This document shows, one piece after another, positions 20,545-31,105 of a DNA stretch of 64,000 bases. Source of the DNA: Pseudozyma flocculosa PF-1 (Eukaryota > Basidiomycota > Ustilaginomycetes > Ustilaginales > Ustilaginaceae). The notes beneath the pieces are model-generated. The model did no database searches, had not been told where the DNA came from, and saw only the letters and a list, made by a program, of their open reading frames with translations. The stretch spans positions 110,501-174,500 of the forward strand of contig NW_006920885.1 of NCBI RefSeq assembly GCF_000417875.1, read 5' to 3'. Both the position numbers and the translations under genes were made by a program. Position 1 is the stretch's first letter. Each line of letters begins with the position of its first letter.

Positions 20545-21457
20545 CTAGAACTTTTCGTCGTAGGGTCGAAGGTCGACTTCGAGGGTCCAGCACGAGGGAG
20601 GCTGTGCTGCTGCGGCGTAGTACGCCTCTGCGATGGCGTCGGGGCTCATGAACGTCGATTGCTGCGCAGAGAAGGGGAGAGGAAGGGAGGGAGAAGCAAG
20701 GAGATGGGCGGGTCACGGCCGTGTTCAGTCGAAGTCCGTCGACGGAACGGCACAGACGCCGGCTGCCTCGACTCACCAGGTTCTTGAAGCGCTGACGGGT
20801 CGACTCGGTGTCGATGATGCCGTCGACGATGGTGTGCAAGACGTGCACGCCCTGCGGGGCATACTCGCGCGCCGTCGACTGGGCCAGGCTGCGGAGGGCA
20901 GCCTTTGCGGCTCCGAATGCGGCAAAGTTGGCGGATCCCTTGAGCGAGGCCGTGGCACCGGTAAAGGCGAGGAAGCCCTTTGTCTCGTGTCTTTCGCCGT
21001 CGCCGCCCTTGTCGTTCCACAGCGGTGCGCGCTTGACGGCGTCGAGGTGGGACTGGGCAAAGATGAGGGCGCCGACGACGGCGACGTCGAGGAGCTCCTT
21101 TAGCTGGGCGACGGTCGTGTCGAGGAGCGGTGCGCGCACGAAGCCGTTGGCGTTGAACACGCCGCCCCAGACGGCTGCGCCGGGAAAGTCGCGCTGGATG
21201 CGTGCATAGGCGTCGCGCACGCTCGACTCGTCGGTGGCATCGACGGCGTATCCCCTCGCGGTGCCCGTGGTGCCCGCGGTGCCCTTGCCGCTGAGCTGGT
21301 TGATCTGGTTTGCGAGCGAGGTCACGCGCTCCTCTGTGCGCGAGAGGAGGGCGACGGGGTGGCCGGCCTGTGCGAATCGCTTGGCCACGCTGTAGCCGGT
21401 GCCGGGCCCCGCTCCGATGACGACGATAATCTTGGACGCGGCGTTGGCGATCGACAT
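20545..21457 (-). CDS. short-chain dehydrogenase/reductase-like protein
   Basis: Exon 1 is 21457-20777 and exon 2 is 20661-20545, joined in phase 0 across a 115-base intron, giving 265 residues. The cofactor loop GAGPGTGYS is at 15-23, close to the N-terminus as in classical SDRs, and VALLSRTEER follows strand 2. The active-site region reads FTGATASLKG, then FAAFGAAKAALRSLAQ. The usual catalytic Tyr of YxxxK is Phe181, with Lys185 kept. FAAF-x-x-AK is a pattern I associate with a subgroup of SDRs, so it may reflect a divergent or different reaction rather than damage. No signal peptide is present; the protein should be cytosolic. In-frame ATG codons upstream (to 21580) would add a His/Thr/Pro-rich leader unlike an SDR, so 21457 is preferred. 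No pathway neighbours are present. Confidence 0.88.
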
Positions 21458-23661
21458 GGCGGCGGTCGTCGTTGGAGCGTGAGGAGGAGTCGAATGCGGT
21501 CGAGTAGTTCGAGGATGGTGCCGTTGGTGGTGGCGAGCGGTGGTGGCGGTGGTGGTCGGATGGCGGAATGGTCCGGGCATTCCCTCGGCCGCCTCTGGTC
21601 GACGCTTCGGGGTTAAGGGCAGCCCGAGCAGAGGCCATCCATCGGCTGCTCAGCCAACACCGGCCGCAGCAACCAAAGGCAGCGCTCCCCAGCGCCGGGT
21701 GTGGAGGGCGCCGCCAGCCGTGCCCGCCGCAAGTGAGGCTCGTGCGTCAAAAACGGGCCCGGAAATTGGCTATGAAAAAACGGGGAAAAGACCCTCCGCC
21801 GCCCCGCCTTTTTCGCCGGGGGAGCTGGCCGTCCAAAATCGGTCTTCCCAGAGACTTTCAAGGTGACGTCAGCCATTTAGTTTTCCCAACACGGTATTCC
21901 GAGCACAAGGCAGGCCCATAAAAAGCCATTGATTCTTCAAGCGCCGCAAAGAATCAATTTTGCAAAGTCTTCGAATTTCTCGCAACGACCTCGAGCCGGA
22001 AACCAGCGGAAACCTGGTGAAAGCGCTGCATTCAGTATGCAGCCAGCCTGACCTCTGCCCCAGGGCCTTGACACCAATCTGCTGAAAATCGCTCAGATTC
22101 TCAATGCGATGGAAGCCCGACGGAAACAGCTTTGAGCGCTTTGTTTGCTCCTGGGCCTTCCACGTCGCTCCTGGCCCTGGCGTCGGCGACATCTCTTTTT
22201 GCCATCCGTCCGATCTGCACCGCTACCACGTCGCTCGATGGCAAGCACACTATCAATGCTGCCGCAGGCGAGGGGGAACCCACAGCCTCACGCTGGCCTG
22301 ACTCGCCGTCGGCCAGGTCGCCCGCGCCCTTGACCCTCCCACACGGGATGGATAGGTACCGCCGTCATGGGGCCCTCGATGCCATCTCCAACGTCGGCGC
22401 CCCGATCCCCGCGCTGCTCTTCCTCGTCTGTATGTTGCGTCGGCCGGTGGCGCCTTCTGAGCTGTCACCGATACCGAGGCGTTGTTGAATCCGACCATGG
22501 CGGGGCCTCGGTCGGTGCCAGGTGCATCGTCCCTGTACAAACTCTTTGCGCTTCCATCGAGGCGGTGCGTCGACGAGATGGCGAGGCTCATGGCTGCGAT
22601 GCTCCGAACCTCCTCCATTGAGCGGTGGCGGTTCAGTCCCTCGAAGCGGTACCTAGCCTCGATAGCGCCGCGGACAAGCAGGACCCCGCGACGGCCCGTC
22701 TCGACGCTTCTACGAGGCGATACGAGCGTAGAGGGAAAGGCACCGCACCGCGGCTACTCTCATGCATGCTTGCGGCGATGAGCGCAGGGCCAGGCTTCGA
22801 TTAGACGAGGTTCCGAATAGAACGCGCTCACGACGACGTTGGGCTTCTATCGCTTATGCGCCCCTTTCCTCGTCGAGGCCCATCAGGGCAGCAGCTCCGA
22901 CACCGACGTTCCTCGCCGCGAGCGGTCCTGCCTTTGCACTCCAGCGCTCCCGCTCTCCCCTCCGTCGAGTACGATACCGTTTTGGAAGTCCGCGAGTCCT
23001 CGGCCGCCACCCGCTTGGAAAGCGAGGCTGTCGTCGACCGAATTCGACTGTCATGCTCCCCAAGGTGGTCACGCGCTGCCAGGCCGTCCCACGCGGAAAT
23101 CTCTGGACCGTCGCTTCTTTCGACGAGGGGGAAAGGGACCGTACCGCAGGTCTATCCTTGCCGCCTCGTCCCGCGGCGGCCGACGGTCGGTTACGGATCT
23201 CTCGCTTCCGGATGCTCCGCAGTTTGAATGAGGCCTCAGACTAGCATGGCTTTTGATGCTTTGAATGCAGCGAGCGCCTCGTCAGCCAGGGTGGGTCGGG
23301 GCGGGGCAGCGCGTGGGGAGATACCCCATACTGAGACGGTATCGAGCGCAGCCTGTCCTCTACCGACCGAGTGACGCGAGTCTCTCCGTGGTCAGCTGAA
23401 CAGGCACCTGGTCGTGCAGTCCTGGAGCGGGGACGGTTGCCTACCATCCTGGCTCACCTTTCTGCCCATGTGCAAATTGAAGACGTTGCCCTGATAACGA
23501 ACGGTACCAGAAGGTACAAGTACGAGTGCTCGTCCCATCAACACCGCCCTGTCCTCCCCACGTAGACACGGTCCCATCAACCTTACATCCCCTTGCCTTA
23601 CCCTGCCTCCCCTCTACGTCTCTGGACGCACACACACACACACACACGCCACGCCCTTGCG
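21458..23661. other. intergenic region upstream of the SDR gene
   Basis: About 2.2 kb. The part at about 21730-22130 is AT-richer than its surroundings and contains TGACGTCA (21864-21871, a CRE/ATF-like palindrome). It also has a perfect 10-base inverted repeat, ATTGATTCTT at 21928-21937 and its complement at 21949-21958. No supported gene; the rest shows only short frames. A CA run at about 23630-23647 precedes the small frame at 23662. Confidence 0.45.
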
Positions 23662-23991
23662 ATGAGCATCCACGACGATCCGCCGCTCCCGCTGGGACTC
23701 AACTACTCCAACTACGGCGCCTCGCCCTCCTACTGCGAGCACGATGGCGGGCAGTGGCTGACCAACCTGCAGTGGTGCGTGCCCGGAGCCAACCAGACGA
23801 TCCAGCAGCTCGAGATGTCGGCCCGGGACCACGATCATCTTTATATCGCAAAGGAGAGCAACGGCGCGACGCGCGGCAGGACAAACGTCGCTTCGTGGAA
23901 GGTCCTCGTCGCCGTCATGCTCCTCATCTCGGGATGCCTTCAAATTGCGTCTGCCTCTCAATTCGTCGGCGGGATAGGACCTGCAACTTGA
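23662..23991 (+). CDS. possible small single-pass membrane protein, 109 residues
   Basis: An ATG preceded by a pyrimidine-rich leader opens a 109-codon frame. The first 80 residues are hydrophilic, with two sequons (NYS and NQT), two cysteines and several aromatic residues (LNYSNYGASPSYCEHDGGQW). A hydrophobic segment WKVLVAVMLLISGCLQIA at about 81-98 could span a membrane near the C-terminus. I recognise no family. The stop codon lies inside the first copy of an imperfect 35-base tandem duplication (23966-24047), so the present C-terminus may have been reshaped. The composition is more protein-like than the neighbouring chance frames, but there is no homology to confirm it. It may equally be a non-coding stretch or a fragment of a spliced gene. 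Confidence 0.3.
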   Translation: MSIHDDPPLPLGLNYSNYGASPSYCEHDGGQWLTNLQWCVPGANQTIQQLEMSARDHDHLYIAKESNGATRGRTNVASWKVLVAVMLLISGCLQIASASQFVGGIGPAT

Positions 23992-24047
23992 CGACGAAGG
24001 GTCGCGGTATCATCGCCGGGATAGGAACTGCAAGTTGACGACGAAGG
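23966..24047. repeat. imperfect tandem duplication, 47-base period
   Basis: Copy 1 (23966-24000) and copy 2 (24013-24047) each contain CGGGATAGGA, then CTGCAA and TTGACGACGAAGG. They differ at only about three of 35 positions. The first copy overlaps the end of the small open frame. Confidence 0.75.
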
Positions 24048-25233
24048 ACTGTAGTGTCGTTGTAGGGACAGGCTTCCCAAGCACGGCTTCAAGAGATGGC
24101 GGCGTCGTCGAGGAATCTCGGTCTGTAGGCTGCTCGGTGCTCGGCTCCGGCCAGCGGGTCCGATACGACCACGCGGGGACTGTATCGCTCTGAGCCCCGC
24201 AGGCAGCTCGTTGTTGGTGCCATGACAGAAGGAATGACGAGGAAGCGAAAGGAGGACGATGCCTGGCCGTGAGACTGCTGCCCCTGGATAACGACCCGAA
24301 GAGTCTCCGATGACTTGCCCCCACGGCCCCAAGCAGAACAAAGGAGCGCTCCAGCACGGCGTGGCACCGGTCTGACCCGCCAAGCCAAGCCAAGCCAAGC
24401 CGTCTACTCGCAGCGACCATGTTTGAGTGTTTAGAGAGAGTGTGGGCTGCCCGACCTCGGCGCGAGGAGACGTCCGCAGCGACAAGTACGACGAGGTGCA
24501 GCCCTTGTGTGCTGTGGAGAAAGCTCGATGCCGGGCTCATGTCGGCTCGGCTCACGAGACAGACATAGAGACGGCGGGTCGACAGCGGGAATCGGTGGCG
24601 ACGATTGCAGGCAGTCGAGAGCCATCATCGGGCGCCGCGGTGCAATCCTGGATCTCTTTCTGGTTGGCTGGCGCGCGTCCGGCAGGCCCACGGCCAGGGC
24701 CCAAAAAATTCCATCTGGTCGGTCATTGCCATCTTGGCGGGCGCCCCCCAAGATGAAGCCTGAAAGCGCGGCCTCTGCCTGCCTCAGCGTATTTACCGGC
24801 CGCGCCAGTTGTCGGCCTCAAAATTCGGTCGGTCATACAACAGGCCACGCCAACCTAGCCTAGGACCCTCGCCGTGCCTCGCCTCGTCTTGTCGCCCCAC
24901 CGCCACCACCACCAGCATCATCACCACCACCACCACCATCCTCGTCGCATCGCTCATACCGACACGCATCACCACCACCATAATAGACACCACCAGAACA
25001 GCCGCCAGAGAGGGGAACCGCCACTGCTGACCAGCAAGAGCGCCATCGCCGACCAAGGCGTCAGATCGCCAACCGCCACCCGCAGCTTGGCAGACACGCC
25101 CGGCCTCGTCCTGAGTCTCGATTCACCGACTTCCTCTCAAGAAGATCGCTTCATCAATCGACCCCAGACGGCTGCCTAGCACAGGACCCGCCACCTGACC
25201 CAATCGCGCGCCAGCGCCAACCCACCGCCCGAG
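23992..25233. other. intergenic region upstream of the zinc transporter
   Basis: About 1.2 kb without a supported gene. CAAAAAATTCC at 24712-24722 stands out from the GC-rich background. A (CAC/CAT)n stretch at about 24899-24937 probably lies in the 5' leader of the transporter gene. Confidence 0.5.
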
Positions 25234-26994
25234 ATGCCGTCCAACAAGGAGCTGCGCATCATTACGCTGCTCGTCATCGATGTCGCCTTTTTCTTTGTCG
25301 AGATCATCACCGGCTATGCCGTCGGCTCGCTCGCCCTCGTCGCCGACAGCTTCCACATGCTCAACGACGTCATGTCCCTCATCGTCGCCCTCTACGCCGT
25401 AAAGCTCTCGTCCAAGGACTCGGACCACCGCTTCTCCTACGGCTGGCAGCGCGCAGAGATCCTCGGCGCCCTCATCAACGGCGTCTTCCTCCTCGCGCTC
25501 TGCTTTAGCATCTTTATGGAGGCCATCGAGCGCTTCATTAACGTCACCGAGGTCTCGAACCCCAAGCTCGTCGTCATCGTCGGCTCCCTCGGCCTCGCCT
25601 CGAACCTCGTCGGCCTCCTCCTCTTCCACGACCACGGACACGCCCACGGCGGCCACTCGCACGGCCACGGCGGGCACAGCCACGGCGCCCACTCGCACGC
25701 CCACTCGCACGGCGTGGCCAGCACTGACACGGCCGACGAGCATGCAGAAGGCGACAGTGCCAAGCCGCTGCACGTAGGCGGCAGGAAGACTCCCTCGTCG
25801 TCTTCTGCGACCGAGGTCAACGACGACCTCGAGGATGGCGAGGCCGGTCCCAGCAAGCCGGCGACGAGGCACGGGAGGCAGGGCAGCGTCAGCAGCCTCT
25901 ACCTCCACCCTGCCCAGACGCGCGCCTTTGTCGTCCAGACCGCCCACGACCTCGGCTACGACTCGCCCTCGCGCCGAGACGCTTCTGGCGCTGGCGCTGG
26001 CGGCAGCGGCGAGCCCTCCAAGCTGCTCGAGAACAGGCCCACCAACTACGGCGCCGTGTCGACCGAGCAGAATCTCGCCGATGCCGACCAGGACGTCGAG
26101 TCGGGCGTCGCTGGCGGCGGTGCCAAGCAGAAAAAGGGCGGCCTGTTTGGCGGCAGGAAGAGCAAGCGCAGCAGCCATGACGATCACGACGGGCACGCCC
26201 ACTCCGAGGCCGACCACGGACACTCGCACGGCGGCCACGGGCACGGACACGGACACGGACACGGCCACGGCGAGGGCAGCATGAACATGCGCGGCGTATT
26301 CCTGCACGTGCTGGGCGATGCGCTGGGCAACGTCGGCGTCATTGCCGCCGGTCTCTTCATCATGCTCTCGGACGCGCCGTGGCGCTTCTACAGCGACCCG
26401 ATGATTTCCTTCATCATCACCATCATCATCTTCCACTCTGCGCTGCCGCTGGTCAAGTCGGCGTCGTTTATCCTGCTGCAGGGCGTTCCGACGTCGGTGT
26501 CGCTCGAGAGCGTGCGGCGGTCGATCAAGGGCGTCGACGGCGTCATCAACCTGCACGAGCTGCACGTGTGGCAGCTGAGCGAGAGCAAGATTGTGGCGTC
26601 GGTCCACGTGCTCGTCGACTGTTCGTCGAACCAGAACGAAAAGTACATGGAGATTGCGGCCGAGATCCGGGCCGAGCTGCACCACTGGGGCATCCACTCT
26701 TCGACGATCCAGCCCGAGTTTATCCCGGGCGGGTTGAGGGAGGCGGCGCGCATCACGGGCGTCAGTGTGGCGGCGGGGGCGGGCGAGACGGACGAGCAGG
26801 GACGCCTCATGACGACCGAGGGGGCGCTCGTCGAGGACGAGGTGGGACGCGCGGATACCGCCTGCCTCATCGCGTGCGGTACCGACGATAGCTGCGTCGG
26901 CGCTAGCTGCTGCCCGCCCCCGCCCGCGCCGCCTGCCGCCGGTTCCGCCTCGGCCAGCGGAAGGACGACGCCCAAGAGCCGTAGGCCCAGCTAG
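25234..26994 (+). CDS. CDF-family zinc/cobalt transporter (Zrc1/Cot1-like)
   Basis: Intronless, 586 residues. The start places transmembrane helix 1 at about residue 9, as in cation diffusion facilitators. Helix 2 carries VADSFHMLNDVMS, with metal-site residues Asp38, His41 and Asp45. The second site HVLGDALGNVG lies in helix 5. Between helices 4 and 5 a long loop contains two His/Gly clusters (about 131-166 and 312-350), separated by a low-complexity linker of about 145 residues. The cytosolic CTD follows (INLHELHVWQLSESKIVASV). The family moves zinc (sometimes cobalt or cadmium) into vacuoles in exchange for protons. The C-terminus is unusual: Cys at about 544, 548, 554, 559 and 560, then Pro-rich text, which could bind metal. 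No regulatory site for a zinc sensor was recognised upstream. Confidence 0.93.
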   Translation: MPSNKELRIITLLVIDVAFFFVEIITGYAVGSLALVADSFHMLNDVMSLIVALYAVKLSSKDSDHRFSYGWQRAEILGALINGVFLLALCFSIFMEAIERFINVTEVSNPKLVVIVGSLGLASNLVGLLLFHDHGHAHGGHSHGHGGHSHGAHSHAHSHGVASTDTADEHAEGDSAKPLHVGGRKTPSSSSATEVNDDLEDGEAGPSKPATRHGRQGSVSSLYLHPAQTRAFVVQTAHDLGYDSPSRRDASGAGAGGSGEPSKLLENRPTNYGAVSTEQNLADADQDVESGVAGGGAKQKKGGLFGGRKSKRSSHDDHDGHAHSEADHGHSHGGHGHGHGHGHGHGEGSMNMRGVFLHVLGDALGNVGVIAAGLFIMLSDAPWRFYSDPMISFIITIIIFHSALPLVKSASFILLQGVPTSVSLESVRRSIKGVDGVINLHELHVWQLSESKIVASVHVLVDCSSNQNEKYMEIAAEIRAELHHWGIHSSTIQPEFIPGGLREAARITGVSVAAGAGETDEQGRLMTTEGALVEDEVGRADTACLIACGTDDSCVGASCCPPPPAPPAAGSASASGRTTPKSRRPS

Positions 26995-27773
26995 CCGCGG
27001 TCGTCGTCCCATGTCGGTCCGTCTGTCGGTCCATTCGTCCGGTATCGGGGTGAGGCAAAGGTCCATTGCGACGATGCCTTGCATCCCCGTCCCACCTTCA
27101 CACACACACACACAATTACACACACACACAATTACACACACACAGCAGAGCAGAGCGTAGACCGACGTATCGCTTCCTGTCGCCATGCCTCTCTCTGTCC
27201 CCTTCCGCCCCCTTTTCACCAGACTCGGCCACGGTACAGCCGAAGAGATACCAACCCGCGCTCCTTGGGCGCACCGCACGCTCCTTTTTTTTCCCGTCCA
27301 GTCCCTCTGCCCGCTCTGAAGACCACACGCTCCTTTTTCCCGTCGTCGACCTTGTCTAGTTCCGATCGGATTGGCTACAAAGACCCGCCGCCACCCCTCT
27401 CCCACTCTGTCCCTACCTATTCGGCAGGACCCTGCCCCCGATTTCACCGACACGTGTACTTGTATTCCCCGCCTCCCCCACCACCCACCACCTTCTTTGC
27501 CTCAATCCATCTCTACCCACACAGCCGCGTCGTCCCGTTCCGATGGGCTTCCTTTTGTCTTTGTGCATATTCGCAAGACGGGGAGAGCGAGAAGATGAGA
27601 TGAGGGAGGGGAGAGGGGGGCGAAGGGAGGGAGGGTATAGAGTACAAAGTGGTCGTGCGGGCGGGAAGGGAGCCAGGGCAGGGCAGGAGTGGCAGGAGTG
27701 GCAGGGAGGGGGAGAAAGAAACGTTTTTGTTGCTGTCCATCATCGTCCCGCCTCCATCGTCGGAGCGCGGCAA
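26995..27773. other. convergent 3' region, zinc transporter / MGM1
   Basis: 3' untranslated DNA of two convergent genes. It contains a CA microsatellite at about 27099-27144, interrupted twice by ATTA. A purine-rich GGGAGG stretch lies at about 27600-27720. No gene supported. Confidence 0.55.
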
Positions 27774-30700
27774 CTAGAAAAAGGACCATCTAGATCCCGT
27801 CGAGGAACCGCGGTGATGCGACCCGGACGACGAGGAACCGGGAGACTGTTTGTCCGAGTAGATCTTGACTAGTCCGTCGAGTTTCTCCATGACCTGTTCG
27901 TCGATGCGAGGCGGCACCAGTATAAGAGGCGAGGGGGCGGGAGAAGGTATCGGGATGAGTGGGGGGTTCTTCCTTCCTCGCCCAGCCAGGCAAAAGGGAG
28001 GGGGGGAGGGGGCAACGTACCATTTCGAGCTTCTCCTTGCGCTGCTGCAGGTCCAGATGCTTCTTGACGGCCGGGTTCTCGCGTGCAAACTTGGCCAGTT
28101 CCGACTTGCCCAGGTCGTAGATGAGTCTCGAGTCGATCTCGCGAGGGAACTGCCGGACGGGGCGGAGAGAAGTGAAGCAGGAGACGGTATCACGTTCGAG
28201 GCGATGGTGCATGGTCAGATCAGATCACAGGCAGGCGGGCAAATGACGGCGGTAGCGGCACCTTTTCCCTCCCTCGGGCACTCACCTGGTAAAAGAACTC
28301 GCTCAGCAGCTCAATGTTGATAAACATGACGGCCGTGTAGGTGAGCTTGTCGGCCACGACGTTGAGAAAGGCCTCTGGGCAGAAGGCCTTGCTCTCCGGG
28401 CCCAGCTTGCACCGCCTCGCCTTGAGCGCGTCGAGCCGCATCTTGAGCATCTTGGACCGCTCGCTCAGGAAGATGGCCTCGCGCGCCTTGATCAGCAGCG
28501 CCGAGTTGTAGTCTGGCCGCGTCGGGTCGTTGGCATCGTCGTCGTCGTCGTCGTCGTTGTTGGCGGAGGCGAGCGCCCCGTCGCCCCGGTCCGACGCTGC
28601 CGCCGCCGCCGCCGCCGAGGCCGCCTCTCGGGCGCGTATCCTCGCCATGGCCCGCTTGCGCTCGCGCTCCTCCATCATCTGGACGTACTCCATCGCCCCC
28701 TTGAGCCGCCGCGTGCCCAGCATCTTCTTGATGCCGTTGAGCGCCGTGTCGCACATCGACAGCTCCCGCTCCACCAGGCCAATCGACCGCGTCCGCCCGC
28801 TCTCCCACTCGTTGGGCTCCACCTCGACCTCGTACTTGAACGGCTTGACGCAGTTCTCGACCTGGTCGGCCGTCAGCCCAAAGCGGTCGCGCAGGATGGC
28901 CGTCGAAAACGCCATGATCCTCTCGGCCGATTCGGGGTGGTGGTTGAACGGCTCCGACCGGGCCAGGTACTCGATCTGCGTCCGGATGGCGTCGACGACG
29001 AGCTGCGTGCTGGTGCGCCCAATGCCGCTCTTGGTCAGCGCGCTCGAGCTGGCGTCGATCTTGTGCTGCCAGTACCGGTCGAGCTCCTCGGGGCTCAGCT
29101 TGCGGTTGTCGGCCAGCTGCGTCAGCTCGGGCGTCCGCGAGTCGGACCAGTACATCTGCGCCAGGATGTCCATGACCTTTTCGTCGAGCGCATGCTTGAG
29201 CAACGCCCGCACCTCGGGCTTGCCAAAATTGGCCGCAAACTCCTTGAAGCGCAGCTTGAGCGCGTCCATCGTCTCGGCCGCGTAGCTCTCGGCCGTGATG
29301 GACCGGTCGTTGTACTGCACCTTGAACTGGTACGACGCCTCCTCGAGCTCGACCTGCACCGCATTGGCGATGCCGTGCAGCGACTGGCCCATGCTCTCCT
29401 CGAGCACGCTCATCAGGCGGCGCCGCAGCGTGTCGGTGCCCGTCATGGGCTCGATGCCCGCGTTGCGCCCGCGCGCCGGCGCTCGGAAGTGCTCGCGATT
29501 GGCATTGAAGAAATCGGCCTCCTGCTTGAGCACCGCGCTCGACATGCGGCCGTCGCCGGCCCGGTCGTGGCCCTTGCTGCTCTGCAGGAAGCTGAGGTTG
29601 TTCTTGCAGACGACGCCGATATAGCCCAGCGCAAGCGGGTACTTGTTGTTGGACAGGATGCCCGCTCCGACCTCGGGCGGCACGAGGTCCATCTTGGTGA
29701 CGACGCCGATGGTGCGGAGGCCGAGCGGGTCCACCTGCCGGCTGGCGCGCAGCGCCGGCGAGTTGGCCAGGTCGACGTCGGCGGCGCAGACGGCAAGGAT
29801 GATGTTGGGCTCCTGGATGTACCTGTGGCAGAGGTTGGCGATCTTGTCGCGCAGCTCCTCTGGCTGGTCCATGCTCGAGATCTGCACGTAGCCCGGCAGG
29901 TCGATGAGCGTGAGGTCGGGCACGTGCGGGCTGTGGATGCGCAGCTCGATGGGCTCGTCGCTGACGCACTCGGACGCTGGCACGGCCATGTTGAGGTCGT
30001 AGAGCGTCTTTTGGATGTGGGAAAAGTCGGTGACCCTGCCGAGGCCGAGGCCGGGGAACTCGCCGTACTCGACGACGGTGTCCTTGGTGGCGCGACCGGG
30101 CGTGGCGGGGGTGTGGATGAGCGTGAGCTCGATGGGCCGGCGGGTGACCATGTTGTTGCCCTTGGGCAGGAACTCGTGGCCGACGATGGCTTCGAGCACG
30201 CTGCTCTTGCCGCTGCTCTGGGAGCCGATGACGACGATGCTGGGCAGGGTGAGCTGTTCGCTCTCGTGGTCGATTTCCTTGAGGATGTTGCGGACCTCGA
30301 TCAACTTGCGCGTGAGCAGCATCAGCTCCTCGGTCGTCGTGGGCGGCGAGCGGCCGCCCGAGCCGACGTTCTTGCCCTGGTCGTCGTCATCGTCGCCAAA
30401 GATGGCCGTCGAGAGGCCAGCAGCCGCCGCCGCTGCCGCACCAGCCTCGCCCGGGTTCGGTCCGCCTCCGCCTCCGCCTCCGCCTCCGCCTCCGCCTCCG
30501 CCTCCGCCTCCTCCGTTTGCATCTTGGCCGCCCTGTCTGCCGCTCTGACCTTGCTGCCCGTCACCCCGTAGCGACTGGAAAAAGTCCCTGATGAAGCCGG
30601 GTGCTTGGATGGTGGGTGGCTTGATGCCGTCGATGGAGTCTGAGAGGGCGTCGAAGCCGGAGCGAGCGTTGTCGAGGGCGTCGGAGCCGAATGCCGAGAG

Positions 30701-31105
30701 GGAGTCGAAGGCGTCGAGGGCTCTGTCCGAGATGCGGTGGTAGGTGCCGCCGAGGAAGTCGCGGAACTCGTCGACCTTGTAGTTTGCGTAGGCGAGGGCG
30801 CCACCGCCGGCGGCGAGACCGTAGGCGGGGAGGCGGGCTGCGCGGAAGACGGCCTTTGGGACTGCGTTGAAGCTGAGCGCTCGGACGTGGACGAAGCGAT
30901 TGCCGTAGAGGGTCGAGGGGCCGGCGGGGGAGCGCGCTGCGATGCGGTGGGACAGGAGCGACGGCCGAGACTGGAGACCGAAGGCGGAGCCACGGCGTGT
31001 GATGGGACTGTGGGAGAAGTGGCTGCGTGCTGCGGCCGAGGCATTCGAGGTGGTGGATGGCGGCAGTCTGGCGGCCATGAGCCGGGCTAGAGACGATGCG
31101 GGCAT
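27774..31105 (-). CDS. MGM1: mitochondrial dynamin-like GTPase Mgm1/OPA1
   Basis: Three exons join in frame: 31105-28286, 28149-28021 and 27893-27774, with introns of 136 and 127 bases, giving 1022 residues. The N-terminus is Arg/Ser/Ala-rich without acidic residues, a mitochondrial presequence. A membrane anchor lies at about 92-109 ([17 protein letters not shown]). A run of 18 Gly (198-215) and seven Ala precede GLSTAIFG, the region where Mgm1 proteins are cut by the rhomboid protease Pcp1; this local assignment is inference. GTPase motifs are G1 GSQSSGKSS (294-302), G3 DLPG (402-405) and G4 TKMD (470-473). Middle and GED-like regions follow, with an Ala/Asp-rich insertion near the C-terminal third. 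The role is inner-membrane fusion, cristae shape and mtDNA maintenance. It is divergent from the amidohydrolase gene. Confidence 0.95.
30461..30514. repeat. (TCCGCC)n repeat coding for 18 glycines in MGM1
   Basis: A nearly perfect hexanucleotide array read on the minus strand as alternating GGC/GGA codons. All 18 codons encode Gly, at residues 198-215 of Mgm1. It is in frame, so expansion or contraction would change linker length only. Confidence 0.9.

Noticed and set aside
21458..21580. Longer N-terminus for the SDR
   Set aside because: It would add a His/Thr/Pro-rich tract before a Rossmann fold that already starts at the normal distance from the ATG at 21457.
23593..23661. Upstream in-frame ATG giving a THTHTH leader for the small frame
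   Set aside because: The His/Thr run is just a CA microsatellite; the ATG at 23662 is the better start.
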